From positions 4,183,001-4,247,000 of the forward strand of contig NZ_CP068230.1 in assembly GCF_009183365.2 (NCBI RefSeq): 64,000 nucleotides of DNA, in the 5' to 3' direction. The notes below the pieces were generated by a model that was not told where the DNA came from, ran no database searches, and worked only from the letters and a program-made list of their open reading frames with translations. Positions 49,307 through 57,765 of this stretch are shown here, one piece after another (position 1 is the stretch's first letter; every line of letters begins with the position of its first letter). The DNA is from Shewanella algae. Its GTDB lineage: Bacteria; Pseudomonadota; Gammaproteobacteria; Enterobacterales; Shewanellaceae. Position numbers and translations under genes: made by a program.

Positions 49307-49924
49307 TTACTTGAGATTGGCAAAATAACTGGCGATAGCGTCGATTTCGGCGCTATCGAGCTGTTTGGCAACATGCTCCATCATGCCATCGACATCACCT
49401 TTACGGGTGCCATCCTGCCAGGCGTGCAGTTGAGTCTTGATGTAGCTGGCCTGCTGACCGGCAAGCCTTGGAAAAGTGCCGCCACCCAGGCCTGACGGGC
49501 CATGACATGTTACACAGGCGGGTAGGTTCCGGGTCCAGTCGCCCTGATACACCAGTTTTTCAGTCGGATCGGCAAATACCACTTGCTCACCTCTGAGCTT
49601 GGGTTTGACCTCGGCGACGCTCTGGGCAGAGAAGTAATCCGCCACCTGGCCGATAACCTCATCACCCTGCAGAGTCATTGCCATGGGCATCATAGTGGCG
49701 TTTTGGCGGGTCCCCGCCTGGAACAGCTTGATCTGTTGTTGAATATATTGGCTGGAAAGTCCGGCGAGCCTTGGGCCCAGCGGCTCTACGCCCTGTCCCT
49801 GAGGGCCGTGGCAACTGCCACAAAGCGCGGCCTGTGGTGGCATAGCCGGTTGTGCTGCCATAGCGGTTCCTATGGACTGAGCCAGCAGCAGCAGGCCACC
49901 TGCGGCGAGCGTGATTGATTTCAT
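49307..49924 (-). CDS. TsdB/cytochrome c4-like diheme cytochrome
   Basis: 205 residues, signal peptide (1-23), two CxxCH sites: CGSCH near residue 36 and CVTCH near 138. The two halves are alike, as in cytochrome c4. Placed directly upstream of a TsdA-like gene, it matches TsdB, the electron-carrier partner of thiosulfate dehydrogenase. The alternative reading is an ordinary cytochrome c4 serving terminal oxidases. DsbD, encoded elsewhere in the window, belongs to the route that supplies reductant for heme attachment. Confidence 0.85.
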   Translation of the reverse strand: MKSITLAAGGLLLLAQSIGTAMAAQPAMPPQAALCGSCHGPQGQGVEPLGPRLAGLSSQYIQQQIKLFQAGTRQNATMMPMAMTLQGDEVIGQVADYFSAQSVAEVKPKLRGEQVVFADPTEKLVYQGDWTRNLPACVTCHGPSGLGGGTFPRLAGQQASYIKTQLHAWQDGTRKGDVDGMMEHVAKQLDSAEIDAIASYFANLK

Positions 49925-50149
49925 CTGTTATCCCCCATTATGAGTAAGGGCTATAGCATAGATCCAAATCACATATATGAGAAGTTTGCGATAAATATCA
50001 AAAAACCAGGGTAACCGGGCACAATCCAGATGCCATAAGGTTTGCAGCTCATATGAATCCCAGGCTTTGAAATATTTGCTTACGATTTGAGTTTTATAAA
50101 AAACCCTTTTCTAACAATGTATTGGATAACGATTCTCGTTTAGAAGTAA

Positions 50150-51178
50150 TTACTCTCCAAAGCGGGTCGCCTCAAAACTGTTGAGAAAATGATGTAACAG
50201 GTAACAGGCCAGTAAAGTACCGACTATGGCCACCAGAATGCTGCTCACCCGATACAGGGCACTGAAGATCAGATCATTCCCCGGAGTCAGGTATTGGCCG
50301 AACAGTATTCCCAAGGTGGTCATGGCACCAAAGCCCACCGCCGAGCCACTGGCCTCTTTGACATGGGCCTGGGCAAACAACAGGGTACCGAACCAGAGCA
50401 TGGGTACGACCAACAAAAGCACACCGGACCAATCATACAGAAACAGCTGCACCGCCATCCCGTATACCACCCCGAGTACAGTGCCCATTGCCCGTTTGCG
50501 GGCGTAGTCGAGAGCCCCATTCCAATGCATGGGGAACAGCAACAGTAAGGTAGTTGCCTGAGCCGACATGGAGTCGCGCAGATCAAAAGCCTGGAATATC
50601 AGAAAGGACAGGGTTGCAACACTGGCCCCCATCAGCGCTTCATGGCGCATTCTGTGGGGCTGCTTGGGCCCGGGCACATAAGCGCTGCGAGGTTCAACAT
50701 CCGGGATCAACACTGTCATCAAATAAGCTATCAACACAGACAGTACACTGGCCCAAAAGTTACCGAAGATGAGATCGTTAAGATCGGTATCCGGATAGCT
50801 GGCAAAATGCAGCATGATGCTGAGGCTGATCACCCCATTGGCACCAAATAGAAACAGAGCGCCACGGGACATACAGGCAAAGCGATACAGAAACAGTACG
50901 AAGACAATCAAGGTCATCAGTGCCGGATGGCTGCCAAGCAAACCGCCTATGATGCCAACCTCAATCCCACAGATGGCCGCAGCGGCCAGCAACTGACGCG
51001 CCGCATGGCCGTTCATAACAGGTACCAGTCCCAGCAACAACATGGGGGTGACAGTGTAAAACACCCCGTAATTCCAATTCATCAGCTTACAGATCAGAAA
51101 GCCCAGGCTGGCGCCGGTGGCTATGCGCAGGCACTGGCGCAGCTCATTCTGAGTCAAGGGGTGGTGACGCAGGATCAT
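50150..51178 (-). CDS. DUF2955 membrane protein (efflux-associated)
   Basis: 342 residues from ATG 51178, preceded by GAGG at proper spacing. The frame runs to a TTG at 51190 that overlaps the previous stop. About ten hydrophobic helices in two similar halves, resembling the FUSC/aromatic acid exporter (AaeB) fold. It is the last gene of a MarR-HlyD-DUF2955 operon, an arrangement like aaeA-aaeB, so it is probably the inner-membrane pump working with the periplasmic adaptor next door. The substrate is unknown. Confidence 0.85.
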   Translation of the reverse strand: MILRHHPLTQNELRQCLRIATGASLGFLICKLMNWNYGVFYTVTPMLLLGLVPVMNGHAARQLLAAAAICGIEVGIIGGLLGSHPALMTLIVFVLFLYRFACMSRGALFLFGANGVISLSIMLHFASYPDTDLNDLIFGNFWASVLSVLIAYLMTVLIPDVEPRSAYVPGPKQPHRMRHEALMGASVATLSFLIFQAFDLRDSMSAQATTLLLLFPMHWNGALDYARKRAMGTVLGVVYGMAVQLFLYDWSGVLLLVVPMLWFGTLLFAQAHVKEASGSAVGFGAMTTLGILFGQYLTPGNDLIFSALYRVSSILVAIVGTLLACYLLHHFLNSFEATRFGE

Positions 51179-51186
51179 CGGCCACC

Positions 51187-52245
51187 TCAATAGATGTAGT
51201 GCAGCAGGCTGATTGCCTTGATCTGCAGCTTGGCCATGAAACGGTAGAAACTATTGTCCGGCAGTAGTTGTACCGTAGCACGGGAGCCGGCGGCCAACAT
51301 GGGGTGTTCTTCACCCAGGAGTTCAAAGTGCAAACGCAGACGCTGGGCATCCCGCACCCAACGATCCGACTCGGTCGGTGTCGCCAACATGCCATTGGCG
51401 TCGAATTGTCCGGCGCTGACACCAGCATCGCGGCTGCTGACCCTGGCGGGGTAGAGTCTGCCTGGCTCGGCATCGAACGCCACCCAGGCTTCAGTGCCCG
51501 GTTCGACTCCCCTGAGGGTTTTCTCGCGAAAATCGGCAATGATGTCCAGCTGTTCCGACACCAGGGCTAATACAGGTTGGCCCTTGTTGGCCATGCTGCC
51601 ACTGGCCAGTTGCAGATTGGTCACTATGCCTTCGTTTTCTGCCAGCACCTTGGTGTAACTCAGATCCAATTCCGCCTGAGCCAAACGGCTGCGGGCCTGG
51701 CGCAACTTGAGATTCTCTGTCCCGGCTGTTCCCCGGGAAACCTTGAGTTTGGCCAACTGCGCCTTGGAGGCTGCCAACTTGGCTAGCGCCGAACTGGCAT
51801 CGGTATCTGCCTGATCCTTGAGTTGGCGTGACACACCATTGCTGGCATAGAGTGCATCCAGGCGCCTGGCCTCACGTTGTTTTTGTTGCAACATGGCCTC
51901 ATTGGCGCTGACATCGGCTCTGGCAGCCTCTATGGCGGCATCCAGCTCGGCGTTATCCTGCATCGCTTGCTCCAGCGCCAATTTGGCTTGCTCAAGCGCG
52001 AGCTCAAAGGGGGCCGGATCTATGGCGAAGAGCAACTGACCGGCCTCTACATGTTGATTGTTGGCCACGGCCACAGATTGCACCGGGCCGCTCACTTGAG
52101 GAGCTATCTTGACCACAGTGCGGGTCGCCATCGCCTGCGGCGTCAGCGGCATCTCCAGATCCGCCAACATGAAATAGGCAAAGACCAGCACAAAGCCTGC
52201 CATGGAAATTTTAACGAGTCTGGCAAATTGTTGATCTGGCGTCAT
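51187..52245 (-). CDS. HlyD/EmrA-type membrane fusion (periplasmic adaptor) protein
   Basis: 352 residues. One N-terminal membrane anchor (about 10-28). The biotinyl-lipoyl-like halves (VKIAPQVSGPVQSVAVANNQHVEAGQLLFAID and GIVTNLQLASGSMANKGQPVLALV) flank a long coiled-coil hairpin (about 78-190, Ala/Leu/Gln/Lys-rich). It spans the periplasm to link the inner-membrane pump encoded by the next gene with an outer-membrane channel; no TolC-like gene is in the window. It lies 10 bases after the MarR gene. Confidence 0.92.
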   Translation of the reverse strand: MTPDQQFARLVKISMAGFVLVFAYFMLADLEMPLTPQAMATRTVVKIAPQVSGPVQSVAVANNQHVEAGQLLFAIDPAPFELALEQAKLALEQAMQDNAELDAAIEAARADVSANEAMLQQKQREARRLDALYASNGVSRQLKDQADTDASSALAKLAASKAQLAKLKVSRGTAGTENLKLRQARSRLAQAELDLSYTKVLAENEGIVTNLQLASGSMANKGQPVLALVSEQLDIIADFREKTLRGVEPGTEAWVAFDAEPGRLYPARVSSRDAGVSAGQFDANGMLATPTESDRWVRDAQRLRLHFELLGEEHPMLAAGSRATVQLLPDNSFYRFMAKLQIKAISLLHYIY

Positions 52246-52255
52246 AAAGTCTCTC

Positions 52256-52723
52256 TCATTTATCTTGTTCTTGCTGCAGCTGATGCTGGGCGTTATCGCA
52301 AATCCTGGTGATCACGGCTTCAAAATGGGCCAGCTCATCCGGATCTATACCCACCAGCAGCTTGGCCCTCACCTGGATGATTCTGGCTTCCATGGAGCGA
52401 ATAACTTCCTCTCCTTGGGCCGTCATGGAAACGATGCGAGCCCTTTTGTCGTGCTCGCAGCTGTGGCGGGTGATCAACCCCTGCTGCTCCAACTGCCCCA
52501 GAGTACGCATCAAAGAAGGCAGCTCTATCTCCAGAGACTCGGCCAGCTGCTTCTGACTGATGTGGTCGCCCATGCGTCTCAGCTTCCACAGCGCGGTCCA
52601 GCGAGGATGGGTCAGCCCCAGAGGCGCCAACTCGTTATCGGCGACCATGCGCCACAACCTGTGTAAACGCCCCAAGCGCTCTCCCAGAGAAGTCTCGGTC
52701 AGCTGTTCTATATATCTGTGCAT
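52256..52723 (-). CDS. MarR/SlyA family transcriptional regulator
   Basis: 155 residues. The MarR winged helix is clear: LTHPRWTALWKLRRMGDHISQKQLAESLEIELPSLMRTLGQLEQQGLITRHSCEHDKRARIVSMTAQG. It resembles SlyA in its N-terminal part (LGERLGRLHRLWRMVADNEL). It is the first gene of the efflux operon and probably represses it. A pair of identical palindromes sits 18 bases upstream of its start. The ligand is unknown. Confidence 0.92.
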   Translation of the reverse strand: MHRYIEQLTETSLGERLGRLHRLWRMVADNELAPLGLTHPRWTALWKLRRMGDHISQKQLAESLEIELPSLMRTLGQLEQQGLITRHSCEHDKRARIVSMTAQGEEVIRSMEARIIQVRAKLLVGIDPDELAHFEAVITRICDNAQHQLQQEQDK

Positions 52724-52740
52724 CTTGATTAACTGATTAA

Positions 52741-52777
52741 TTAGCAGGCTAAGTATTTTATTTATTTAGCCTGCTAA
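52741..52777. promoter_or_regulatory. Double palindromic operator of the MarR-efflux operon
   Basis: TTAGCAGGCTAA (52741-52752) and TTAGCCTGCTAA (52766-52777) are perfect reverse complements of each other. Each is itself a TTAGC-N2-GCTAA palindrome. The spacer is 13 bases. The position, just upstream of the regulator start, fits autorepression by a MarR dimer pair. Confidence 0.75.
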
Positions 52778-53013
52778 GTAAATAGCCGATCGAAAATAAA
52801 CCCGATCTGCCTCGCACATCTGTTCAGTAAGTAAACGGATCGAGACAAAAATTTGTCATACGTCGCAATCAGTTAACACAAGGGCCACTATAATTTTCCA
52901 ACCTTGTTTGACCCGGTGAAGGTACAATGAGCCCAGCGCAAGGTCGGTGGCTATTACAAGGCTATTGAGATCCTGCGCCCTCGTTTTAATCACTCCCATG
53001 CCTGGAGGCTAAC

Positions 53014-54924
53014 TTGTTCTCACATTTGAAAATCGGCACTCGAATCGTGCTGGGGATCTGCGCCGTGCTTATCGCCATGATGAGCTTTATCATGCCCTTG
53101 GTACTGTCGGAATTTTCCGGCCAAATTGACAATGCCGAGCAGCGTGAACTGCATAAGCTGTATCAAACTGCGATTGCTGAAATTGACTCTTCAGGCAGAT
53201 TGGCCGAGGCGCTGGCCACAGTGGTGGCCAACACCCCGGAAATGCAGCAGGAATTCGCCTTCGGCGACAGGGACTCACTCAACAACCGCAGCCAACAACT
53301 GTTCACCCCATTGAAACGGGATTTTGCCGTGCAGCAGTTTCAGTTCCATCTGCCACCGGCCACCTCTTTCCTCAGGGTACATAAACCGGAAAAGTTCGGT
53401 GACGATCTCTCAGGGTTTCGCCAAACCGTAGTGCAGACCAACAACAGCAAGCAGCCGATAATGGGGCTCGAGAAGGGTGTGGCCGGCCTCGGGATCCGCG
53501 GCCTGGCTCCAATGACTTATCAGGGACAACACACAGGTTCAGTTGAGTTTGGTATGTCATTCGGCCAGCCTTTCTTCGATGCCTTCAAACAGAATTACCA
53601 GGCCGAAATTGCCCTGCTGACACCTGACAGCAGCGGTTACCGCCGTTTTGGCGGAACCTTTGAAACCGCGGCTTTCAAAGACGCGGCGCTGCTGCAGAAA
53701 GTACAACAGGGAAATGCTGACAAATCTTTGATAAATCTGAATAACAATAGTCATGTCCTCTACCTGCATCAGGTGACTGACTTTTCCGATAATCCCATTG
53801 GCGTACTGGCGATCGCCATGGATCGCAGCCACTCGGAAGCCAGCCTCTGGTATATCAAACTCAAGTTGGTGGCCATTGGTGCCATAGCACTGTTGGCGGG
53901 CGCCGTTATCGCCTTCTTTATCGCCCGCAGCATCACCCGCCCTATAGCGCAAACCACCAGCGCTATGGAAGATATCGCTCAAGGGGAAGGCGACCTGACC
54001 AAGCGTATCGAAGTGAGCAGCAAGGATGAAATTGCCGATCTGGCGCGGGCATTCAATCTGTTTGTCGCCAAAATCCAGCAAACTATTCAGCAGGTGACTC
54101 AAGCCACGGACTCACTGGCAACCTCGGCCGAAGAGATGTCCGGCATCACCAGCGACAGCCGCCACAGCGCCGAGCAGCAGCAAAGGGAAACCGAACAAGT
54201 GGCTACCGCCATGAACGAGATGGCTGCCACGGTTCAGGAGGTCGCCCAAAATGCCACTGTTGCCGCCGACTCGGCAGAGCAAGCCGATGCCGCCACAGAT
54301 TCAGGTAAACAGGTGGTCAACAGTGTGGTTGAGTTGATGGCCGGGCTGGAGTCAGAGATCCGCGGCGCCGCGGCTGCTATCGACAAGCTAGAGCAGGACA
54401 GTCAGGCGATAGACTCAGTGTTGGAAGTGATCCGCAATATTGCCGATCAGACCAATCTGCTGGCACTCAATGCCGCCATTGAAGCGGCCAGGGCCGGCGA
54501 GCAGGGGCGGGGTTTTGCCGTGGTGGCCGATGAAGTACGCACCCTGGCGAGCCGCACTCAGGCATCGACAACCGAAATTCAGCAGATGATTGAAACCCTG
54601 CAACAAGGGGCGCAATCAGCCGTCGGTGTGATGCAAAGCAGTAATCAAACCATGGATAAGTGTGTTGCCGAAGTGCAAAACGCCGATGCGGCTCTCAATG
54701 AGATCCGCGCCGCGGTTTCCGCCATCACCCAGATGAATATCCAGATAGCCAGCGCCGCCAATGAGCAGTGCGCCGTCTCGGCCGAGATCAATCGCAATCT
54801 CAACAATATCAATGATGGCGTGGCTCAGGGCAGTGAAAGTGCCGCCCAGATAGCCGTCGCCGGTGAAGAGCTGGCGCAGCTGTCGGTACGCCTCAAGCAG
54901 TTGGTCAGCCAATTCAAGGTTTAA
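53014..54924 (+). CDS. Methyl-accepting chemotaxis protein with dCache_3-type sensor
   Basis: 636 residues. The start is TTG 53014, supported by GGAGG five bases upstream. TM1 (about 12-32), a periplasmic domain (about 35-275) with the dCache_3 pattern FQFHLPPATSFLRVHKPEKFGDDLSGFR, TM2 (about 285-307), HAMP (to about 360), and the cytoplasmic signalling hairpin with the invariant tip NLLALNAAIEAARAGEQGRGFAVVADEVRTLA. It would signal through CheA/CheW to the flagellar motor. The ligand is unknown; no che gene is nearby. A terminator follows. Confidence 0.93.
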   Translation: MFSHLKIGTRIVLGICAVLIAMMSFIMPLVLSEFSGQIDNAEQRELHKLYQTAIAEIDSSGRLAEALATVVANTPEMQQEFAFGDRDSLNNRSQQLFTPLKRDFAVQQFQFHLPPATSFLRVHKPEKFGDDLSGFRQTVVQTNNSKQPIMGLEKGVAGLGIRGLAPMTYQGQHTGSVEFGMSFGQPFFDAFKQNYQAEIALLTPDSSGYRRFGGTFETAAFKDAALLQKVQQGNADKSLINLNNNSHVLYLHQVTDFSDNPIGVLAIAMDRSHSEASLWYIKLKLVAIGAIALLAGAVIAFFIARSITRPIAQTTSAMEDIAQGEGDLTKRIEVSSKDEIADLARAFNLFVAKIQQTIQQVTQATDSLATSAEEMSGITSDSRHSAEQQQRETEQVATAMNEMAATVQEVAQNATVAADSAEQADAATDSGKQVVNSVVELMAGLESEIRGAAAAIDKLEQDSQAIDSVLEVIRNIADQTNLLALNAAIEAARAGEQGRGFAVVADEVRTLASRTQASTTEIQQMIETLQQGAQSAVGVMQSSNQTMDKCVAEVQNADAALNEIRAAVSAITQMNIQIASAANEQCAVSAEINRNLNNINDGVAQGSESAAQIAVAGEELAQLSVRLKQLVSQFKV

Positions 54925-54937
54925 CTCACTAAAGACA

Positions 54938-54965
54938 AGCCCACCGATTGGTGGGCTTCCTTTTA
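54938..54965. terminator. Terminator between MCP gene and metF
   Basis: AAGCCCACC-GATT-GGTGGGCTT stem followed by CCTTTT; the genes are convergent. Confidence 0.88.
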
Positions 54966-54987
54966 TCAAAGGTTCACTGAGAGGCCA

Positions 54988-55878
54988 TCACTTGCCGGGA
55001 CGCACTCCCAGAGTATGGCAGATGGCATAGGTGAGCTCGGCGCGGTTCAGGGTATAGAAGTGGAAATCTTTCACCCCTTCACGGGAAAGCACCTTGACCA
55101 TGTCGATGGCCACGTTGGCGCCCACCAACGCCCGGGTACCGGGATCGTTATCCAAACCTTCAAACTGGCGGTGCAGCCATCCCGGCAAAGACACATTGGT
55201 CATGGCGGCGAAACGCTTGAGCTGGTTGAAGTTGCCCACAGGCAATATCCCAGGAACAATTTCCACATCAATGCCGGCGGCCACACAACGGTCGCGGAAC
55301 CTGAGATAAGACTCCACATCGAAGAAAAACTGGGTGATGGCACGGCTGGCACCGGCCTCAATCTTGCGCTTCAGGTTGATAAGGTCAGCCTGGGCATTGG
55401 CCGCATCCGGGTGCACCTCAGGATAGGCGGCCACCGAAATATCAAAGTCGGCGACCGAGCGCAGCAAACGCACCAGATCCGAGGCAAAACGTGTCGGCTT
55501 GGGGCTGCCTTCCGGCAGATCGCCCCGCAGCGCCACTATGTTACGAATACCGCTGTTCCAGTAGTGACGCGCCAACTCCAGTAACTCTTCATCACTGGCA
55601 TCCACCAGCGTCAGGTGCGGCGCCGCCACCAGCTCGGTTTCCTGCTGGATCCTCTCGATCACGCTGTGAGTGCGATCCCGCACTCCTGAGTTGGCACCAT
55701 AGGTGACAGAAACAAACTTGGGATTCAGTGGCTCCAGGCGCTGAATTGAGTTCCACAACAAGGTTTCCATCTCAGGCGTTGAGGGCGGAAAGAACTCGAA
55801 AGAAACATTGATGTCGCCGTTGAGCTCGGACAAGCTCTGGTTCAGCGAGTGCGCATGTTGTGCGTGATGAAAAGCCAT
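54988..55878 (-). CDS. metF: 5,10-methylenetetrahydrofolate reductase
   Basis: 296 residues from ATG 55878 (GAGGG upstream); the frame opens 15 bases earlier. The TIM-barrel marks of MetF are present: VSFEFFPPSTPEME with the catalytic Glu, SVTYGANSG, NIVALRGDLPEG, and the FAD-binding ITQFFFDVESYLRFRDRC. It makes 5-methyltetrahydrofolate for methionine synthase. MetJ boxes lie 26 bases upstream of the start, so it belongs to the MetJ regulon with metBL in this window. Confidence 0.97.
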   Translation of the reverse strand: MAFHHAQHAHSLNQSLSELNGDINVSFEFFPPSTPEMETLLWNSIQRLEPLNPKFVSVTYGANSGVRDRTHSVIERIQQETELVAAPHLTLVDASDEELLELARHYWNSGIRNIVALRGDLPEGSPKPTRFASDLVRLLRSVADFDISVAAYPEVHPDAANAQADLINLKRKIEAGASRAITQFFFDVESYLRFRDRCVAAGIDVEIVPGILPVGNFNQLKRFAAMTNVSLPGWLHRQFEGLDNDPGTRALVGANVAIDMVKVLSREGVKDFHFYTLNRAELTYAICHTLGVRPGK

Positions 55879-55903
55879 TGAAAATTCCCTCAACTGTCTA
55901 TCC

Positions 55904-55935
55904 GGACGTTTGGACGTCTATATGTCCACATACTA
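55904..55935. promoter_or_regulatory. MetJ operator (tandem met boxes) upstream of metF
   Basis: Four 8-bp units in register: GGACGTTT, GGACGTCT, ATATGTCC, ACATACTA. The consensus met box is AGACGTCT. The second unit matches in 7 of 8 positions. Confidence 0.88.
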
Positions 55936-56131
55936 GAGAAACTGTCATTGAAGTCAAGCCCAAAGATGGTTTCAAAGGTGTATTTATCTTAATCAGTATA
56001 AAAGCCACTAATGAGTGTTTCTGCAAAGCCTCGGCTTTACGCCTAGGGAGAGCTCTCGCACAGGTGATCCTGTGCCTGGAAAATGAGCGTATATCTTTGG
56101 GTATATAGGTAACTTAGAACAACTCAATCAT

Positions 56132-56201
56132 CACAGAATTACACCGACTCCCGCTCGAAGCGGCCGCAGGGCGTTGATGACAATCGCGTAGCGAGGCATG
56201 G
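56132..56201. repeat. Repeat module C, copy 1
   Basis: 70 bases beginning CACAGAATTACACCGA and ending GAGGCATGG. It differs from the copy at 57314-57383 at 2 positions. Confidence 0.88.
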
Positions 56202-56265
56202 CCGTTCACGGGCGTCCTGCCCTTCACGGCATTGGGACTCCTTTCCGGCAGATGCTGACGCAGCT

Positions 56266-56357
56266 CAGTCGAATCAGGGGCGAGTGTCGCTTAGCGACGA
56301 GCTCACGAGCGCGAGACAGGATGTTGAGCGGGGTAAGAGTCACATGGATGTGACTCT
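56266..56357. repeat. Repeat module D, copy 1
   Basis: 92 bases with the hairpins TCGCT-T-AGCGA and GAGTCACAT-GG-ATGTGACTC. It differs from the copy at 56832-56923 at 6 positions. Confidence 0.88.
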
Positions 56358-56520
56358 GAGCGTCTGGCGCGATAGCGAATTGGCATCATAAGCACAAGGG
56401 GGTTTCCGCTGCGTCGCGGGTCGCAGGGGGTTTGGAAAGGGGGCGAGTCGATACAGCCCCCTTTCCTCGGGTGTGGGGCGAAGCTCCACGACTTTACGCC
56501 GCTGGAACAGCGGCTATCAT
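56358..56520. repeat. Repeat module E, copy 1
   Basis: 163 bases. It holds an 11-bp hairpin, GGAAAGGGGGC-11 nt-GCCCCCTTTCC (56434-56466), then GTGGGGC-GAA-GCTCCAC, then GCCGCTG-GAA-CAGCGGC. No T-run follows, so it is not a standard terminator. It differs from copy 2 at 4 positions. Confidence 0.92.
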
Positions 56521-56831
56521 TGTTTTCAGCTCAAAATAGCCAAATAACATAGATTGAACTTCCAGCAACGGATGTCTCCCATTGCCTGCCGCAGGCTTAT
56601 GCACAGGCGAGCCTGTGACACGGCGTGAATACGTCCATGTAGCCTCGACGAAAACATCCTTGTTTTCGACGGTCACTGTCCCGCCTGTGCCTGGAAATAG
56701 GTGTATGTCTGCAAATACTTCAGATGTTTCAAGCTACTCAGGACTAACAGAGTTGCACCTATTCCCCCTCGGTGTCGCCGAAAGCCGGTGGCGCAAATAA
56801 CGTGGCTGAGGCATGGATGCCGAAGCAGCGA

Positions 56832-56923
56832 CAGTCGAATCAGGGGCGAGTGTCGCTTAGCGACAAGCTAACGAGCGCGAGACAGGATGTTAAGCTGGAT
56901 AAGAGTCACATGGATGTGACTCC
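56832..56923. repeat. Repeat module D, copy 2
   Basis: 92 bases, same length as copy 1, with 6 substitutions. The GAGTCACAT/ATGTGACTC hairpin is unchanged. Confidence 0.88.
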
Positions 56924-57086
56924 GAGCGTCTGGCGCGATAGCGAATTGGCATCATAAGCACAAGGGGTTGTCCGCTGCGTCGCGGGTCGCAGGGGGTTTG
57001 GAAAGGGGGCGAGTCGATACAGCCCCCTTTCCTCGGGTGTGGGGCGAAGCTCCACGACTTTAGGCCGCTGGTACAGCGGCTATCAT
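56924..57086. repeat. Repeat module E, copy 2
   Basis: 163 bases. The three hairpins are intact; the last loop reads GTA instead of GAA. Confidence 0.92.
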
Positions 57087-57313
57087 AGCTTCCAGCTAAG
57101 AGTATCTAAGTTAGTATTGGCCGAGCTTCCGGCGACGGATGTTACTCATTGCCTGCCGCAGGCTTATGCACAGGCGATCCTGTGACACGGCGTGAATACG
57201 TCCTTGTAGCCTCGACGAAAACGTCCCTGTTTTCGACGGTCACAGTTCCGCCAGTGCCTGGAAAATAGGCGTATGTCTGCAAATCGCTCAAATATTTCAA
57301 GCTACTCCATTTT

Positions 57314-57383
57314 CACAGAATTACACCGAATCCCGCTCGAAGCGGCCGCAGGGCGTTGATGACCATCGCGTAGCGAGGCATGG
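57314..57383. repeat. Repeat module C, copy 2
   Basis: 70 bases, 2 substitutions relative to 56132-56201. The corresponding place in the middle unit holds unrelated sequence. Confidence 0.88.
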
Positions 57384-57414
57384 ATGCAGAAGCAGCGCCA
57401 GTCGAATCAGGGAT

Positions 57415-57577
57415 GAGCGTCTGGCGCGATAGCGAATTGGCATCATAAGCACAAGGGGTTTTCCGCTGCGTCGCGGGTCGCTGGGGGTTTGGAAAGGGGG
57501 CGAGTCGATACAGCCCCCTTTCCTCGGGTGTGGGGCGAAGCTCCACGACTTTAGGCCGCTGGCACAGCGGCTAGCAT
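57415..57577. repeat. Repeat module E, copy 3
   Basis: 163 bases. The hairpins are intact; the last loop reads GCA. Module D is missing just before it, with only its first 14 bases left (57399-57412). Confidence 0.92.
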
Positions 57578-57765
57578 GGCTTTAAGCCAAAGCTCACCAA
57601 TAAACTTGATCTCAGCTTCCAGCTAAACCGCAAGCCCGTCACCCGCGGTGCGGATAGACTGAAAGCCCGAATACCGTGAAGGACAGCACGTCCGAGAACG
57701 GCCACTCACACAGGCTTTTCCTAGCCAAGAGCCCACCAGCTTCAAATATGACGCTAATACCAGTC

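Larger units (their letters stand above)
56058..57577. repeat. Mosaic of hairpin-rich repeat modules between metF and metL
   Basis: A gene-free block made of three incomplete copies of a composite unit. Modules named here: A, a CACAGG/CCTGTG hairpin (56058, 56601, 57168); B, a CGACGAAAAC/GTTTTCGACG hairpin (56646, 57213, absent from the first copy); C, 70 nt (56132 and 57314); D, 92 nt (56266 and 56832, deleted from the third copy); and E, 163 nt, in all three copies. Spacing between E copies is 566 and 491 bases. Segments between modules differ in length and sequence. Short open frames within it are by-products. The sequence is unlike IS or CRISPR elements and shows no transposase. Confidence 0.9.

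Noticed and set aside
50126..50144. Fur-box-like sequence GATAACGATTCTCGTTTA
   Set aside because: Only a partial match, and it lies downstream of the tsdB-like start region and beyond the DUF2955 stop, so no sensible target.
56582..56800. Short open frames within the repeat mosaic (also 57313-57546 on the minus strand)
   Set aside because: They run across module borders and hairpins and lack ribosome sites; probably by-products of the repeats.
56058..57577. CRISPR array, integron attC sites or IS element as explanation of the repeats
   Set aside because: Units are too long and too few, spacing is irregular, there is no cas, integrase or transposase gene, and no target-site duplication was identified.
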